NCBI GenBank assembly: GCA_002746215.1
Contig: NVWI01000014.1
Coordinates: 1 to 35,363 of the forward strand
From: SAR86 cluster bacterium
GTDB taxonomy: Bacteria > Pseudomonadota > Gammaproteobacteria > Pseudomonadales > Pseudohongiellaceae
Direction: 5' to 3'
DNA: 35,363 bases
The position numbers were made by a program, and so were the translations under genes. Under the pieces are notes generated by a model, which made no database searches, was not told the DNA's origin, and saw nothing but the letters and a program-made list of their open reading frames with translations. Positions within the stretch are counted from its first letter, which is position 1. Each line of letters starts with the position of its first letter. Shown piece by piece: positions 24,932-33,607 of the stretch.

Positions 24932-26263
24932 TTAATCCCAATTAAGTGCACCACCGGTTTGATACTCGATAACACGAGTCTCAAAAAAGTTCTTTTCTTT
25001 ACGCAAATCCATAATTTCAGACATCCAGGGGAAGGGGTTTTGCGCGCCAGGAAACTGTTCTTGCAAGCCCAGTTGATTGAGACGGCGGTTAGCGATGAAC
25101 TTCAGATAATCTTCCATCATCGCAGCATTCATGCCGAGTACACCACGTGGCATTGTGTCACGGGCGTATTCTATTTCGAGTTGAGTGGCTTCCAGAATCA
25201 TCTGGGTAGCCTGCTCTTTCATGCTTTCGTCCCAAAGGTGCGGATTCTCCAGCTTGATTTGATTAATCATGTCGATGCCAAAATTCAGGTGCATAGATTC
25301 GTCGCGCAGGATGTACTGAAACTGCTCGGAGGTGCCTGTCATTTTATTGCGCCGGCCCATGGATAGTATCTGAGTAAAACCACAATAGAAGAAGATTCCT
25401 TCCAGGCAGCAGTAGAAAGCGATCAGGTTTTTTAGCAGCATCTTGTCAGCTTCAGGCGTGCCGGTGACAAAGGCCGGATCGGTAATTTCTTTAGTGTACT
25501 TCAGTCCCCAGGAAGCCTTTTTCGCGACAGAGGGCACTTCATGGTACATATTGAAAATTTCACCTTCATCCATGCCAAGCGATTCAATGCAATATTGATA
25601 GGCATGGGTATGAATGGCTTCCTCGAAAGCCTGACGTAAAATATATTGGCGGCACTCGGGGTTGGTTATCAGGCGGTAGATGGCTAGTACCAGATTATTT
25701 GCAACCAGTGAGTCGGCCGTGGCAAAGAAACCTAGATTACGTTTAACAATGAGGCGTTCATCATCTGTCAGGCCATCTGGCTGTTTCCAAAGAGCAATAT
25801 CAGCGTTCATGTTAATTTCTTGTGGCATCCAGTGATTGGCGCAACCATCAAGATATTTTTGCCAGGCCCAGTCATATTTAAAAGGCACTAACTGGTTTAA
25901 GTCAGCACGGCAGTTGATCATACGTTTATCATCAACTTTTACGCGTACTGCTGAACCTGCCAGTTCTTCCTCGGCAGCAGTAATATCCAGTTCCTCTACA
26001 GTTGCTTTAGCCTGTTCAAGAGGCGTGAGCTGAGAAACTGATGCTTGAGCTTCTTGCTCCATCCCTTTTGTGCTTTCTGGGCTTTTTATACTTCCCGCTA
26101 CTACGGTATCAGAAGCTTCTGCTGCTATTACTTCAGGAGCAAGCTCTTCTGTCTCAGTAACATTTACTGGAGCCGATTCAGTAAAGCGTTCTGCCGCAGT
26201 ATTATTAGCAGCGTTAGAAGGTGAAGCATTTTCTTCGACATTAAACTCATCCCAGTTCAACAT
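24932..26263 (-). CDS. nrdB: Ribonucleoside-diphosphate reductase, class Ia beta subunit (R2)
   Basis: NrdB holds the diiron-tyrosyl radical that starts reduction of ribonucleotides. The metal ligands are visible: Asp184 (A-T-A-D-S), Glu215 and His218 (E-E-A-I-H), Glu in L-E-G-I-F-F-Y, and Glu/His in D-E-S-M-H. The radical Tyr is Tyr222, four residues after His218 as in E. coli. The C-terminus T-G-G-A-L-N-W-D is the flexible tail that docks onto NrdA. At 443 residues it is longer than E. coli NrdB (376) because of an N-terminal extension of about 105 residues, low-complexity and acidic, that starts MLNWDEF and so repeats the L-N-W-D of the tail. GAGG nine bases upstream supports the start. 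It follows nrdA after 94 bases. Confidence 0.95.
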   Translation of the reverse strand: MLNWDEFNVEENASPSNAANNTAAERFTESAPVNVTETEELAPEVIAAEASDTVVAGSIKSPESTKGMEQEAQASVSQLTPLEQAKATVEELDITAAEEELAGSAVRVKVDDKRMINCRADLNQLVPFKYDWAWQKYLDGCANHWMPQEINMNADIALWKQPDGLTDDERLIVKRNLGFFATADSLVANNLVLAIYRLITNPECRQYILRQAFEEAIHTHAYQYCIESLGMDEGEIFNMYHEVPSVAKKASWGLKYTKEITDPAFVTGTPEADKMLLKNLIAFYCCLEGIFFYCGFTQILSMGRRNKMTGTSEQFQYILRDESMHLNFGIDMINQIKLENPHLWDESMKEQATQMILEATQLEIEYARDTMPRGVLGMNAAMMEDYLKFIANRRLNQLGLQEQFPGAQNPFPWMSEIMDLRKEKNFFETRVIEYQTGGALNWD

Positions 26264-26357
26264 TATTTATACCTCTTTATTTCTTTTTTTATGCTTTAAA
26301 TTTTCTAAAAGCTTTTTTAAATTATTTGAGCTTATTATGTGCACTTTTTACTTTTAT

Positions 26358-29240
26358 TTACTGGCAAGCTTCGCAATCAGGATCATCAATTGAACAGGCT
26401 TGTGGTACTTCGGCAGCAGCACTGGCTGTAGATTCAGAACCGGACCCTAATCCCGACGAGACGGCATTTAAGGTGCCAGTATTCACGGTTGATTTTTCTG
26501 TACTGGTGGCGGCCATGGCGCGTAGGTAATAGGTGGTTTTTAAACCGCGGTACCAGGCCATTCTGTAGGTAACATCCAGTTTCTTACCGTTGGCTTCAGC
26601 AATGTAAAGATTGAGTGATTGCGCCTGGTCAATCCATTTTTGACGGCGGCTGGCAGCATCGACCAACCAGCGCGGATTGATTTCAAATGCTGTTGCGTAA
26701 AGTGTTTTCAGTTCAGCGGGTACGCGATCGATTTTTTGCACACTGCCTTCGTAATATTTCAGATCATTGATCATGACGCTGTCCCAGAGGCCGGCTTTTT
26801 TGAGGTCGTTAATCAGAAAGGGATTAACCACTGTAAATTCGCCAGACAGGTTCGATTTCACATACAAATTTTGATAAGTCGGCTCAATGGATTGTGATAC
26901 ACCAGTGATATTAGCGATGGTGGCAGTAGGGGCTATAGCCATAACATTAGAATTCCGCATGCCTTTTGCCAGGACTTGCTGGCGTAAGCCATCCCAGTCC
27001 AGCGTGCTGCTCATATCCACTTCTATGTATTGTTCGCCGCGCTCTTCCACTAATTTACTGAGAGAATCTATTGGCAGGACGCCCTGGCTCCAGAGTGAAC
27101 CCTCATAGGTTTCATAAGTGCCACGTTCTTCTGCCAGCTGGGTGGAAGCTTCAATGGCGTGGTAGCTAATGACTTCCATGGCGCTGTCAGCAAAACTGAC
27201 GGCATTTTCTGAGCTGTAAGGGATTTTCTGGATATACAGTGAGTCCTGAAAACCCATGATGCCCATACCAATGGGACGATGTCTCAGGTTGGATTTTTTC
27301 GCTTGAGGTACTGAGTAATAGTTGATATCAATCACATTATCCAGCATGCGGATAGCCGTATGGATGGTCTTCTTCAGCTTGGTGCGATCTAGTCCACGTT
27401 CAGTCACATGGTTGACTAAGTTAATCGAGCCAAGGTTACAAACAGCAATTTCATCTTGGCTGGTGTTCAGTGTAATTTCAGTACACAGGTTAGATGAGTG
27501 TACGGTGCCGACATGCTGCTGCGGTGAGCGGATATTGCAGGGATCTTTAAAGGTGATCCAGGGGTGTCCGGTTTCAAACAGCATGGACAACATTTTGCGC
27601 CATAAATCTTTAGCCTTCAGTGTTTTATGCACATAAAACTTACCTTCGCGAGCCTGCTGCTCGTAATATGCATAGCGTTCTTCAAAGGCTTTACCGTAAA
27701 GGTCATGCAGGTCAGGTACTTCGTTTGGCGAAAACAGCGTCCAGTCGCCGTCATCGAAGACACGCTTCATAAACAGGTCGGGAATCCAGTTGGCACTATT
27801 CATATCATGCGCACGTCGGCGATCGTCACCGGTGTTTTTACGCAATTCCAGAAATTCTTCAATATCCAAATGCCAGGTTTCCAGATAGGAACAGACAGCG
27901 CCTTTACGCTTGCCGCCCTGATTGACGGCGACAGCCGTATCATTAACGACTTTCAGGAAGGGTACGACACCCTGTGATTTTCCGTTGGTGCCTTTGATGT
28001 AGGCGCCTAAAGCTCGCACTGGCGTCCAGTCATTACCTAAACCACCCGCCCATTTGGACAGCATGGCATTGTCATGAATGGCGCCATAGATACCACTTAG
28101 ATCATCCGGCACAGTAGTCAGAAAGCATGAAGAAAGCTGCGGGCGTAAAGTGCCCGCATTAAATAACTGTGGTGTTGAGGTCATGTAATCGAAGCTGGAA
28201 ATCAGATTATAAAACTCAATAGCTTTGCTTTCGCGGTCTGCTTCATTGACGGCCAGGCCCATTGCGACCCGCATAAAGAAAATCTGTGGTAATTCAAAGC
28301 GAGTATCTTCACTTTGAATAAAGTAGCGGTCATAGAGGGTTTGTAAGCCAAGATAGCTAAATTGCTCGTCACGCTCAGCAAGCAAGGCTTGACCTAAGCG
28401 AGCCAGGTCAAACTCAAGTAGCACCGGCGACAGTAATTCCAGTTCTACGCCTTTTTCCAAATAGGGCTTCAGTACTGCGGCATAGCGGTTATGCATTTCT
28501 GATTGTGTCGCGTTGTCTGCAATGTCTAGAAAACTCAGGGCTTCACTGCGCAGACTATCCAGCAGCAGGCGTGCAGCGACATATGAGTAATTAGGTTCCT
28601 GTTCAACCAGTGTGCGAGCTGTCATCACTAGCGAAATCCGTACATCATTGATTTTGACACCGGAATAGAGGTTTTTCAGGGTCTCGTTATAAATAGCCTC
28701 GCCGGTTACATCCTCCAGACCATCACAGGCTTCATTGATAATAGTTTGCAGCCGAGCGGTATCGAGCGGCTGGCTGGAACCATCATCCATGGTGACCATG
28801 ATGTTGGAAGGAGCGGCTGAGCTTGCGGGCTCCTGTTGGGCGCGTTGTTTAGCATGCTCAGCACGATAAATAACGTAGCTTCTTGCTACTTTATGTTCGC
28901 CGGAACGCATCAGCATCAATTCCACTTGATCCTGAATTTCCTCAATATGAATGCTGCCGCCGGAAGGCATACGGCGTTTAAAAGTTTGGCTAATTTCTTT
29001 TGATAATTTGGCGACGGTTTCGTGTACGCGAGACGATGCCGCCGCGTTACCACCTTCCACAGCCAGATAGGCCTTGGTTATAGCAATGCCGATTTTGCTT
29101 TCATCATAACTAACAACTGAACCATTGCGTTTAATGACGCGCAGTTGGCCGGGTGCAGTTGCTTCTAGATTGGAATCCTGATTGTCGCTAACAGGCACTG
29201 AGGAGGATGTTGAAGAATCATTGGATGTCTCAGTTTGCAT
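26358..29240 (-). CDS. nrdA: Ribonucleoside-diphosphate reductase, class Ia alpha subunit (R1)
   Basis: NrdA is the catalytic and allosteric subunit. The 960-residue protein is about 200 longer than E. coli NrdA and has two N-terminal ATP-cones (about residues 32-125, opening V-I-K-R-N-G-S-V-V-S-Y-D, and about 147-235, opening V-T-M-D-D-G-S-S-Q-P-L), like Pseudomonas NrdA. Active-site motifs are Q-L-S-S-C-F-L (first redox Cys), N-L-C-T-E (catalytic Asn, thiyl Cys near 586, Glu) and A-V-C-N-L-G-S (second redox Cys). P-T-A-T-I-A-N-I-T-G-V precedes the radical-transfer Tyr region. The C-terminal D-P-D-C-E-A-C-Q carries the shuttle cysteines. The long upstream region holds NrdR-type and DnaA boxes. 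Confidence 0.95.
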   Translation of the reverse strand: MQTETSNDSSTSSSVPVSDNQDSNLEATAPGQLRVIKRNGSVVSYDESKIGIAITKAYLAVEGGNAAASSRVHETVAKLSKEISQTFKRRMPSGGSIHIEEIQDQVELMLMRSGEHKVARSYVIYRAEHAKQRAQQEPASSAAPSNIMVTMDDGSSQPLDTARLQTIINEACDGLEDVTGEAIYNETLKNLYSGVKINDVRISLVMTARTLVEQEPNYSYVAARLLLDSLRSEALSFLDIADNATQSEMHNRYAAVLKPYLEKGVELELLSPVLLEFDLARLGQALLAERDEQFSYLGLQTLYDRYFIQSEDTRFELPQIFFMRVAMGLAVNEADRESKAIEFYNLISSFDYMTSTPQLFNAGTLRPQLSSCFLTTVPDDLSGIYGAIHDNAMLSKWAGGLGNDWTPVRALGAYIKGTNGKSQGVVPFLKVVNDTAVAVNQGGKRKGAVCSYLETWHLDIEEFLELRKNTGDDRRRAHDMNSANWIPDLFMKRVFDDGDWTLFSPNEVPDLHDLYGKAFEERYAYYEQQAREGKFYVHKTLKAKDLWRKMLSMLFETGHPWITFKDPCNIRSPQQHVGTVHSSNLCTEITLNTSQDEIAVCNLGSINLVNHVTERGLDRTKLKKTIHTAIRMLDNVIDINYYSVPQAKKSNLRHRPIGMGIMGFQDSLYIQKIPYSSENAVSFADSAMEVISYHAIEASTQLAEERGTYETYEGSLWSQGVLPIDSLSKLVEERGEQYIEVDMSSTLDWDGLRQQVLAKGMRNSNVMAIAPTATIANITGVSQSIEPTYQNLYVKSNLSGEFTVVNPFLINDLKKAGLWDSVMINDLKYYEGSVQKIDRVPAELKTLYATAFEINPRWLVDAASRRQKWIDQAQSLNLYIAEANGKKLDVTYRMAWYRGLKTTYYLRAMAATSTEKSTVNTGTLNAVSSGLGSGSESTASAAAEVPQACSIDDPDCEACQ

Positions 29241-29478
29241 TGATGTAAAACTCCATAATTTGCTGTTGTGATTATTATTATATTTTTAATATTCTTACCA
29301 AGTATTTGAATGCTTGGTGGTTCTTTTTAGTGTGCTTTTTCGCCGTACCGTTTCTCTGCACGCTATCTCTGCACACTAAAGAGATATAAACATTGGCATA
29401 TAAATCGGTGCGCTTTAATCTATATCTGCCTAATCTACGTTCTGTATTCTCCATGCTATATGCATACTATATCTATAA

Positions 29479-29494
29479 ACACTATATATAGTGT
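29479..29494. promoter_or_regulatory. NrdR box (consensus palindrome) upstream of nrdA
   Basis: ACACTATATATAGTGT is a perfect palindrome and fits the NrdR box pattern (ACAC-W-ATATAT-W-GTGT type). NrdR represses ribonucleotide reductase genes when dATP is bound. It lies about 240 bases upstream of the nrdA start. No clear partner box was found at the usual 31-base spacing. Confidence 0.65.
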
Positions 29495-29613
29495 TGCCAC
29501 CAGAGCTTAAAATCACCTTTCAGGCCTTGCTTTTAGTTGTATAGTTGACCATGTTTGATGCACTACGCATTTAATGCAGGCAAGTGGCTTTAAATCATCG
29601 AAAATCATTAAAA

Positions 29614-29660
29614 TCACAAGATATAGTGGACTTACATAGACGGTGCCTACTATATCAGGG
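29614..29660. promoter_or_regulatory. Second NrdR-type site: good box plus degenerate partner
   Basis: TCACAAGATATAGTGG (29614-29629) matches 13 of 16 positions of the NrdR palindrome. A weaker box (29645-29660, containing CTACTATATCAGGG) has its centre exactly 31 bases away, the usual three-turn spacing of NrdR box pairs. Together with the single box nearer to nrdA, this suggests two control points or a promoter well upstream. Confidence 0.45.
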
Positions 29661-29699
29661 ATTTTTTCTACTTGGCAAGTAAAAATGTTGTGTATTTTT

Positions 29700-29719
29700 T
29701 GTGGATAACTTGTGGGTAA
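29700..29719. promoter_or_regulatory. DnaA boxes upstream of nrdA (pair)
   Basis: TGTGGATAA (29700-29708) is the exact complement of the consensus box TTATCCACA. TGTGGGTAA (29711-29719) is a one-mismatch copy in the same direction, 11 bases on. DnaA binding at nrdAB promoters is known in E. coli, which supports a regulatory reading. Confidence 0.55.
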
Positions 29720-29825
29720 TTATTTATTACTTTGATGTATCACAATGTGCTGAAAATACGAAATTATTAATAAAAACAATAACACTACATCTTGTGTTGG
29801 TTGTATTGGCAAAAAACACTGTGTA

Positions 29826-29834
29826 TGTGGATAA
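29826..29834. promoter_or_regulatory. Further consensus DnaA box upstream of nrdA
   Basis: TGTGGATAA again matches the complement of TTATCCACA exactly, 126 bases beyond the pair at 29700-29719 and in the same orientation. Confidence 0.5.
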
Positions 29835-29891
29835 CCAGGCTTTACTTTGCTTGCATATTTCACTAAAAATAGACGATATTGGCTATATCTA

Positions 29892-29918
29892 AAGCAAAAA
29901 GCACCGGCGGCTTTTGCT
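29892..29918 (-). terminator. Candidate terminator of the argD-argF-ABC operon
   Basis: On the minus strand AAAAGCC pairs with GGCTTTTT-like sequence (one bulged T) around a four-base loop, giving a GC-capped stem with a T-rich 3' side (GCTTTTTGC). Located 240 bases after the ABC gene stop. The hairpin is nearly symmetrical, but the longer T-run is on the minus strand. Confidence 0.5.
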
Positions 29919-30157
29919 TGATGGCTCTCTTAAGGCACTTAAATAGAAAGACACACAAGAGGAAAACCTAAAAGCCAATTAATTTGTAAAAGAGGGTATG
30001 CGAATGGAGATGATTTGTTGCTGAGAGTTGTGAGAATTAGAACTGGGTGGTCATGGAAAATCAGAATGAAAAACTAGCTGGTCACACTTATTCTTGCTTT
30101 CGCTCTTTATTAGCGATCACTCACTATTCAGTTTGGTATTTTTATTAACTAGCAGAA

Positions 30158-30898
30158 CTAAGAGGTCGGGATGCCCATAAATTTTGCGACAAAATCATTT
30201 GCAGGTTGCTGATGCAGCGTTTGCGGCTCTCCCCATTGTTGTAAAACCCCTTCATTTAAAATACCAATTTCATCCGCGACTGCGAAGGCTTCAGTCTGGT
30301 CATGGGTAACGAGGATGGCAGTGATATCGTTTTGTTTAAGAATATCTCTGACTTCCAGGCTTAATGATCGACGCAATTCTGTATCCAGGTTTGAGAAAGG
30401 CTCATCCAGTAATAAAATGACAGGGCTCGGTGCCAGTGCTCTGGCTAGTGCGACACGCTGTTGCTGCCCACCCGATAACTGGTGTGGGTAATAGTTGGCA
30501 TAATCTTGCAGTTTAATCATATCAAGCAGCTCAGCAACTTTATTAGCGCGTTCAGTTTTATCGGTGTCCTGAATGCCAAAAGCGATGTTGTCATTAACAT
30601 TGAGATGCGGGAAAAGTGCATAGTCCTGAAATACCATGCCGACCTTTCTTTTTTCAGGTACCAGGGTGTCGCTTGGCGTGCTGAGCACTCTCCCAGCAAG
30701 TTCAATTTCGCCGCTGTACACAGGCTCAAAGCCAGCAATTGCACGTAATGCTGTGGTCTTGCCACATCCGCTAGGGCCTAACAAACTGACAATTTGTCCC
30801 TGTTTAACACTGAAACTAAGCTCTGGGATGATGACTTTGTCATCATAACGGCAGGAAATTTGTTTTACGTTCAGTAGATTACTCAAAAAAAGTTCCAC
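30158..30898 (-). CDS. ABC transporter ATP-binding protein, FbpC/PotA-like, without its permease
   Basis: The 246-residue protein is a complete ABC ATPase: Walker A G-P-S-G-C-G-K-T-T, Q-loop V-F-Q-D-Y-A-L-F-P-H, signature L-S-G-G-Q-Q-Q-R-V-A-L-A-R-A, Walker B I-L-L-L-D-E-P-F-S-N-L-D and H-loop V-T-H-D-Q. The A-L-F-P-H-L-N-V and D-T-E-L-R-R-S-L patterns resemble ferric iron or polyamine importer ATPases. It lacks the long C-terminal regulatory domain of PotA or FbpC, and no permease or binding protein is present. It begins 17 bases after argF, so it belongs to the arg operon. The GTG at 30898 lacks a ribosome binding site; a TTG at 30886, preceded by GGAAC, is a reasonable alternative. Confidence 0.8.
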   Translation of the reverse strand: MELFLSNLLNVKQISCRYDDKVIIPELSFSVKQGQIVSLLGPSGCGKTTALRAIAGFEPVYSGEIELAGRVLSTPSDTLVPEKRKVGMVFQDYALFPHLNVNDNIAFGIQDTDKTERANKVAELLDMIKLQDYANYYPHQLSGGQQQRVALARALAPSPVILLLDEPFSNLDTELRRSLSLEVRDILKQNDITAILVTHDQTEAFAVADEIGILNEGVLQQWGEPQTLHQQPANDFVAKFMGIPTS

Positions 30899-30915
30899 AG
30901 AGCTTTAATGAAAGG

Positions 30916-31821
30916 CTACGAGCATAGCAGAAATTCCAGTAACGCTTTTTGCGCATGTAAGCGATTTTCCGCCTCTTCCCAGACCAGAGATGCAGGCGCA
31001 TCAATGACCTCAGCGCTAACTTCTTCACCGCGATGCGCCGGCAGGCAATGCAAAAAGATTGCATCATTGTTGGCATAGCTCATTAATTCTGGAGTCACTT
31101 CAAAATCAGCAAAATCAAGCAGGCGTTTTTGTAGTTCATCTTCTTGTCCCATGGATGCCCAAACATCAGTAGCTACCAAGGAAGAGCCTGCTACGGCTTG
31201 TTTTGGATCTCTAAGAAGTCGCACCCGGTCTTTATTATCATCAAGTAAACTTTGCATGGGTTCATAGCCTGGAGGGCAGGCGATGAGCAGTTCAAAGTCC
31301 AATAGCTCTGCGGCATTAATATAAGAGTTGCACATGTTATTGCCATCGCCTATCCAGCTCACTGTTTTACCTTGAATATCGCCACGATGTTCAAAATAGG
31401 TCTGCAAATCTGCCAATAACTGACAGGGATGAAAAGAGTCGGTGAGTCCATTGATGACCGGCACTGAAGAGTGTTCTGCCAGCGTTTCTACCGTGTCATG
31501 TGAAAATGTTCTTACCATGATGGCATCGACCATACGTGATAATACTCGGGCAGTATCTGGAATGGGTTCGCCTCTGCCGAGTTGAGAATCAGCGGGTGAG
31601 AGAAATATAGACGAACCACCAAACTGTGTCATGCCGGCTTCAAAAGACACGCGTGTGCGGGTCGACGATTTCTCAAAAATCATCGCTAACGATTTATTCT
31701 TTAAAAACTCATGCGCGACACCTTCGGCCAGCATCTTTTTTAGTTCACTGGCGCGTGCAAGGATTTGTCTTAGCTCCTGCGAATTCAAATCCAACAGGCT
31801 TCTAAAATGCCTAACGCTCAT
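30916..31821 (-). CDS. argF: Ornithine carbamoyltransferase
   Basis: ArgF makes citrulline from ornithine and carbamoyl phosphate. The 301-residue protein has [12 protein letters not shown] (carbamoyl phosphate), the H-P-C/H-x-Q equivalent [18 protein letters not shown] and the ornithine-binding [11 protein letters not shown]. The K-S-S-T-R-T-R form separates it from PyrB in this same window. Its first 11 bases overlap the end of argD, so the two are coupled. It is shorter than E. coli ArgF (334), within the normal range for the anabolic form in other gammaproteobacteria. Confidence 0.94.
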   Translation of the reverse strand: MSVRHFRSLLDLNSQELRQILARASELKKMLAEGVAHEFLKNKSLAMIFEKSSTRTRVSFEAGMTQFGGSSIFLSPADSQLGRGEPIPDTARVLSRMVDAIMVRTFSHDTVETLAEHSSVPVINGLTDSFHPCQLLADLQTYFEHRGDIQGKTVSWIGDGNNMCNSYINAAELLDFELLIACPPGYEPMQSLLDDNKDRVRLLRDPKQAVAGSSLVATDVWASMGQEDELQKRLLDFADFEVTPELMSYANNDAIFLHCLPAHRGEEVSAEVIDAPASLVWEEAENRLHAQKALLEFLLCS

Positions 31822-32995
31822 GGCAAAACTCCCTGATTAGCTGAGTAAGGGTATCAATGATCAGTTGAGATTCAGAGTCATTGATAATCAAGGGCGGCAG
31901 CAAACGGATGACCTTATCCATTTGCACGGTGATTAATAAACCCTTGTCTCGTGCCAGATTAACAAGTTCACCACAAGGAATGGAGAGTTCAATACCTAAC
32001 ATTAGGCCCAGCCCCCTGACTTCTTTGACGGCAGTTATATCGGCTAAATTGTCTTGCAAGGCTTGACGTATTTTGTCGCCCTGGCGTTGCGCATTTTGCA
32101 TCAGGTTTTCATCGTGAATAGCCTTATTAACAGCTAGCCCGGCGGCACTGGCCAAAGGGCTGCCACCGAAAGTACTACCATGATGACCGGGCTGCATGAC
32201 ATCAACAGCTCTGCCACCAATCAGGCAAACCCCCATTGGGAAGCCATTCCCCATGCCTTTGGCTGTGGTTAAAATATCGGGTTGTATAGCGCTGTGTTGA
32301 AAGCTGAAATATTTGCCAGTTCTGCCATTGCCAGTTTGGACTTCATCCAGTATTAGCAGGAGGTCATGCTGGTCACATAATGCTTGTACAGATTCAAGAT
32401 AGCTTGCAGTACAAGGGTTAATCCCGCTTTCACCTTGAATAGGTTCTAACATGATGGCGACAATGCCTGAGTTTTCAGACAGGCATTTTTCTATGGCAGC
32501 CACATCATTTAAAGGCGCTCTGACAAAACCTTCGAGTAAAGGCGCAAAGCCTTCCTGATGTTTAGTGTTATACGTGGCACTTAAAGAACCCATGCTTCTG
32601 CCATGAAAGGCGCCTTCCATTACAATAATTTGCGGCAGGCTTATGCCTTTATTATGGCCGTACATTCTGGCAACTTTTATTGCTGCTTCATTGGCCTCAG
32701 TGCCTGAATTAGCAAAAAATATTTGTTGCATGTCTGAGTCTTGGCAAAGCTTTGTGGCTAATTCTTCCTGTAGAGGAATGCTATAGAGGTTTGACGTGTG
32801 TATGAGTTTTTGACTTTGCTCTATTAAGGCCTGAGTAAAAGCTGGATGCTTATGGCCGAGAGGACATACGGCGATGCCACTAATAGCATCAAGGTATTTA
32901 TTCCCAGCAGTGTCATACAACCATACGCCTTCGCCATGATCGAATGCGATTGGGTATCTCTTATAGGTCGGCATTATGTGAGTACTTTTTTTCAT
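31811..32995 (-). CDS. argD: Acetylornithine aminotransferase
   Basis: ArgD converts N-acetylglutamate semialdehyde to N-acetylornithine, and often the matching step in lysine synthesis. The 394-residue class III aminotransferase has Y-D[15 protein letters not shown] near the N-terminus, [12 protein letters not shown], the [11 protein letters not shown] block and the PLP lysine in [10 protein letters not shown] (Lys246). It heads the argD-argF-ABC operon. The leader upstream holds an ARG-box-like site and two competing hairpins. An alternative ATG seven codons in is possible (M-P-T-Y-K-R-Y-P). Confidence 0.94.
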   Translation of the reverse strand: MKKSTHIMPTYKRYPIAFDHGEGVWLYDTAGNKYLDAISGIAVCPLGHKHPAFTQALIEQSQKLIHTSNLYSIPLQEELATKLCQDSDMQQIFFANSGTEANEAAIKVARMYGHNKGISLPQIIVMEGAFHGRSMGSLSATYNTKHQEGFAPLLEGFVRAPLNDVAAIEKCLSENSGIVAIMLEPIQGESGINPCTASYLESVQALCDQHDLLLILDEVQTGNGRTGKYFSFQHSAIQPDILTTAKGMGNGFPMGVCLIGGRAVDVMQPGHHGSTFGGSPLASAAGLAVNKAIHDENLMQNAQRQGDKIRQALQDNLADITAVKEVRGLGLMLGIELSIPCGELVNLARDKGLLITVQMDKVIRLLPPLIINDSESQLIIDTLTQLIREFCHER

Positions 32996-33059
32996 TAGCC
33001 CAGTTTCATTAATAATAGGTTCATTAATACAGCTTCATTAAATTCAGCTCGTTAAACGC

Positions 33060-33093
33060 AAAAGGGCAGCGCGAGCTACCCTAATCAAAGGGT
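33060..33093 (-). promoter_or_regulatory. Candidate attenuator in the argD leader: two mutually exclusive hairpins
   Basis: In minus-strand RNA, GGGUAGC pairs with GCUGCCC around UCGC (33081-33064): a seven-pair stem including one G-U, followed by UUUU. The same GGGU can instead pair with an upstream ACCC (ACCCT/AGGGT, 33093-33078, six-base loop). The first stem is imperfect on the plus strand (C-A mismatch), which points to function in argD RNA. There is no upstream minus-strand gene for it to terminate. It lies about 65 bases before argD. Confidence 0.4.
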
Positions 33094-33120
33094 GATTCTA
33101 GCAGAAAATGATCAGGGTTC

Positions 33121-33138
33121 CATTAATTATCATTCATT
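33121..33138. promoter_or_regulatory. Candidate ArgR box overlapping a possible -10 of argD
   Basis: CATTAATTATCATTCATT matches 13 of 16 informative positions of the ARG box pattern (WNTGAATWWWWATTCANW). On the minus strand it covers GATAAT, a possible -10 for argD. ArgR with arginine would then block initiation. No strong second box at the usual three-base spacing was seen. Confidence 0.4.
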
Positions 33139-33234
33139 TGATCTGCATCGTAATCAGGTAGTCTTACTCTTGTATTCTTAGATGCGTAGAAATTTAATTA
33201 AACGCGTTGACGTATTCTAATGGGAGAGATAAAG

Positions 33235-33438
33235 ATGATTCATAATGTCGGCATGCAAGACAGGCTAATACGAATGACACTGGGTTTATTCTTTCTGATT
33301 ATTGGTTTAAATACTGGGATTACGACTTTGTGGGGGCTGATTGTAGCCGTCGTAGGTTTAATAGCGTTGGCAACTGGTAGCATAAAATTTTGCCCAGCTT
33401 ACAAAATTGTAGGCTTCAATAAGGCTGGTGCAGAATAG
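33235..33438 (+). CDS. Small membrane protein, DUF2892/YgaP-type transmembrane domain
   Basis: The 67-residue protein starts N-V-G-M-Q-D-R-L-I-R and has two hydrophobic helices (about residues 12-28 and 33-50), then K-F-C-P-A-Y-K-I-V-G-F. The pattern N-x-G-x-x-D-R-x-x-R, two helices and C-P-x-Y-x-x-x-G is that of the DUF2892 family, the membrane anchor of the YgaP rhodanese. Here no rhodanese domain is attached. I chose the ATG at 33235 because GGGAG lies eight bases upstream; an ATG at 33220 lies just before this site. The sole Cys could take part in sulfur transfer, but the function is unknown. The gene is monocistronic. Confidence 0.75.
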   Translation: MIHNVGMQDRLIRMTLGLFFLIIGLNTGITTLWGLIVAVVGLIALATGSIKFCPAYKIVGFNKAGAE

Positions 33439-33540
33439 TTTTTGCCATAGCTAAAATGGGAGGTCTAAGTAAGTTGCTAAAAGGGTCTGGTATCAGAAAT
33501 ATTCGGGTTGAGGTTGATTTAGCAGTGTAAGCTTTTACTT

Positions 33541-33554
33541 TGATGCAAGCATCA
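33541..33554. promoter_or_regulatory. Palindrome upstream of the WYL regulator gene
   Basis: TGATGCAAGCATCA is a six-base perfect inverted repeat around AA, 54 bases before the regulator start. It is a plausible operator, for self-control or another factor. It shares no obvious sequence with the inverted repeat at 34623-34637. Confidence 0.4.
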
Positions 33555-33607
33555 TCTCGGTTAAGGTTAGCAGGATCAGCGGCTTATCATAAGGAAGTGC
33601 CTGCAAC

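Larger units (their letters stand above)
29241..30157. other. 917-bp gene-free region upstream of nrdA
   Basis: I see no credible gene here. It is AT-rich and holds NrdR-type boxes (29479-29494, 29614-29660), DnaA boxes (29700-29719, 29826-29834) and a terminator for the arg/ABC operon (29892-29918). The one open frame (29701-29892) starts inside a DnaA box, has no ribosome binding site and looks random. The stretch 29920-30157 shows nothing recognisable. Confidence 0.6.

Noticed and set aside
24898-24984. N-terminal extension of the small gene after nrdB
   Set aside because: It would run into nrdB, while the ATG at 24897 has a near-ideal ribosome binding site.
24815-25366. 183-codon frame opposite the nrdB 3' end
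   Set aside because: Antisense shadow of nrdB and its downstream gene; the sequence shows no family pattern while nrdB is unambiguous.
29701-29892. 63-codon open frame upstream of nrdA
   Set aside because: Starts at a GTG inside a DnaA box, no ribosome binding site, hydrophobic random-looking composition, regulatory context.
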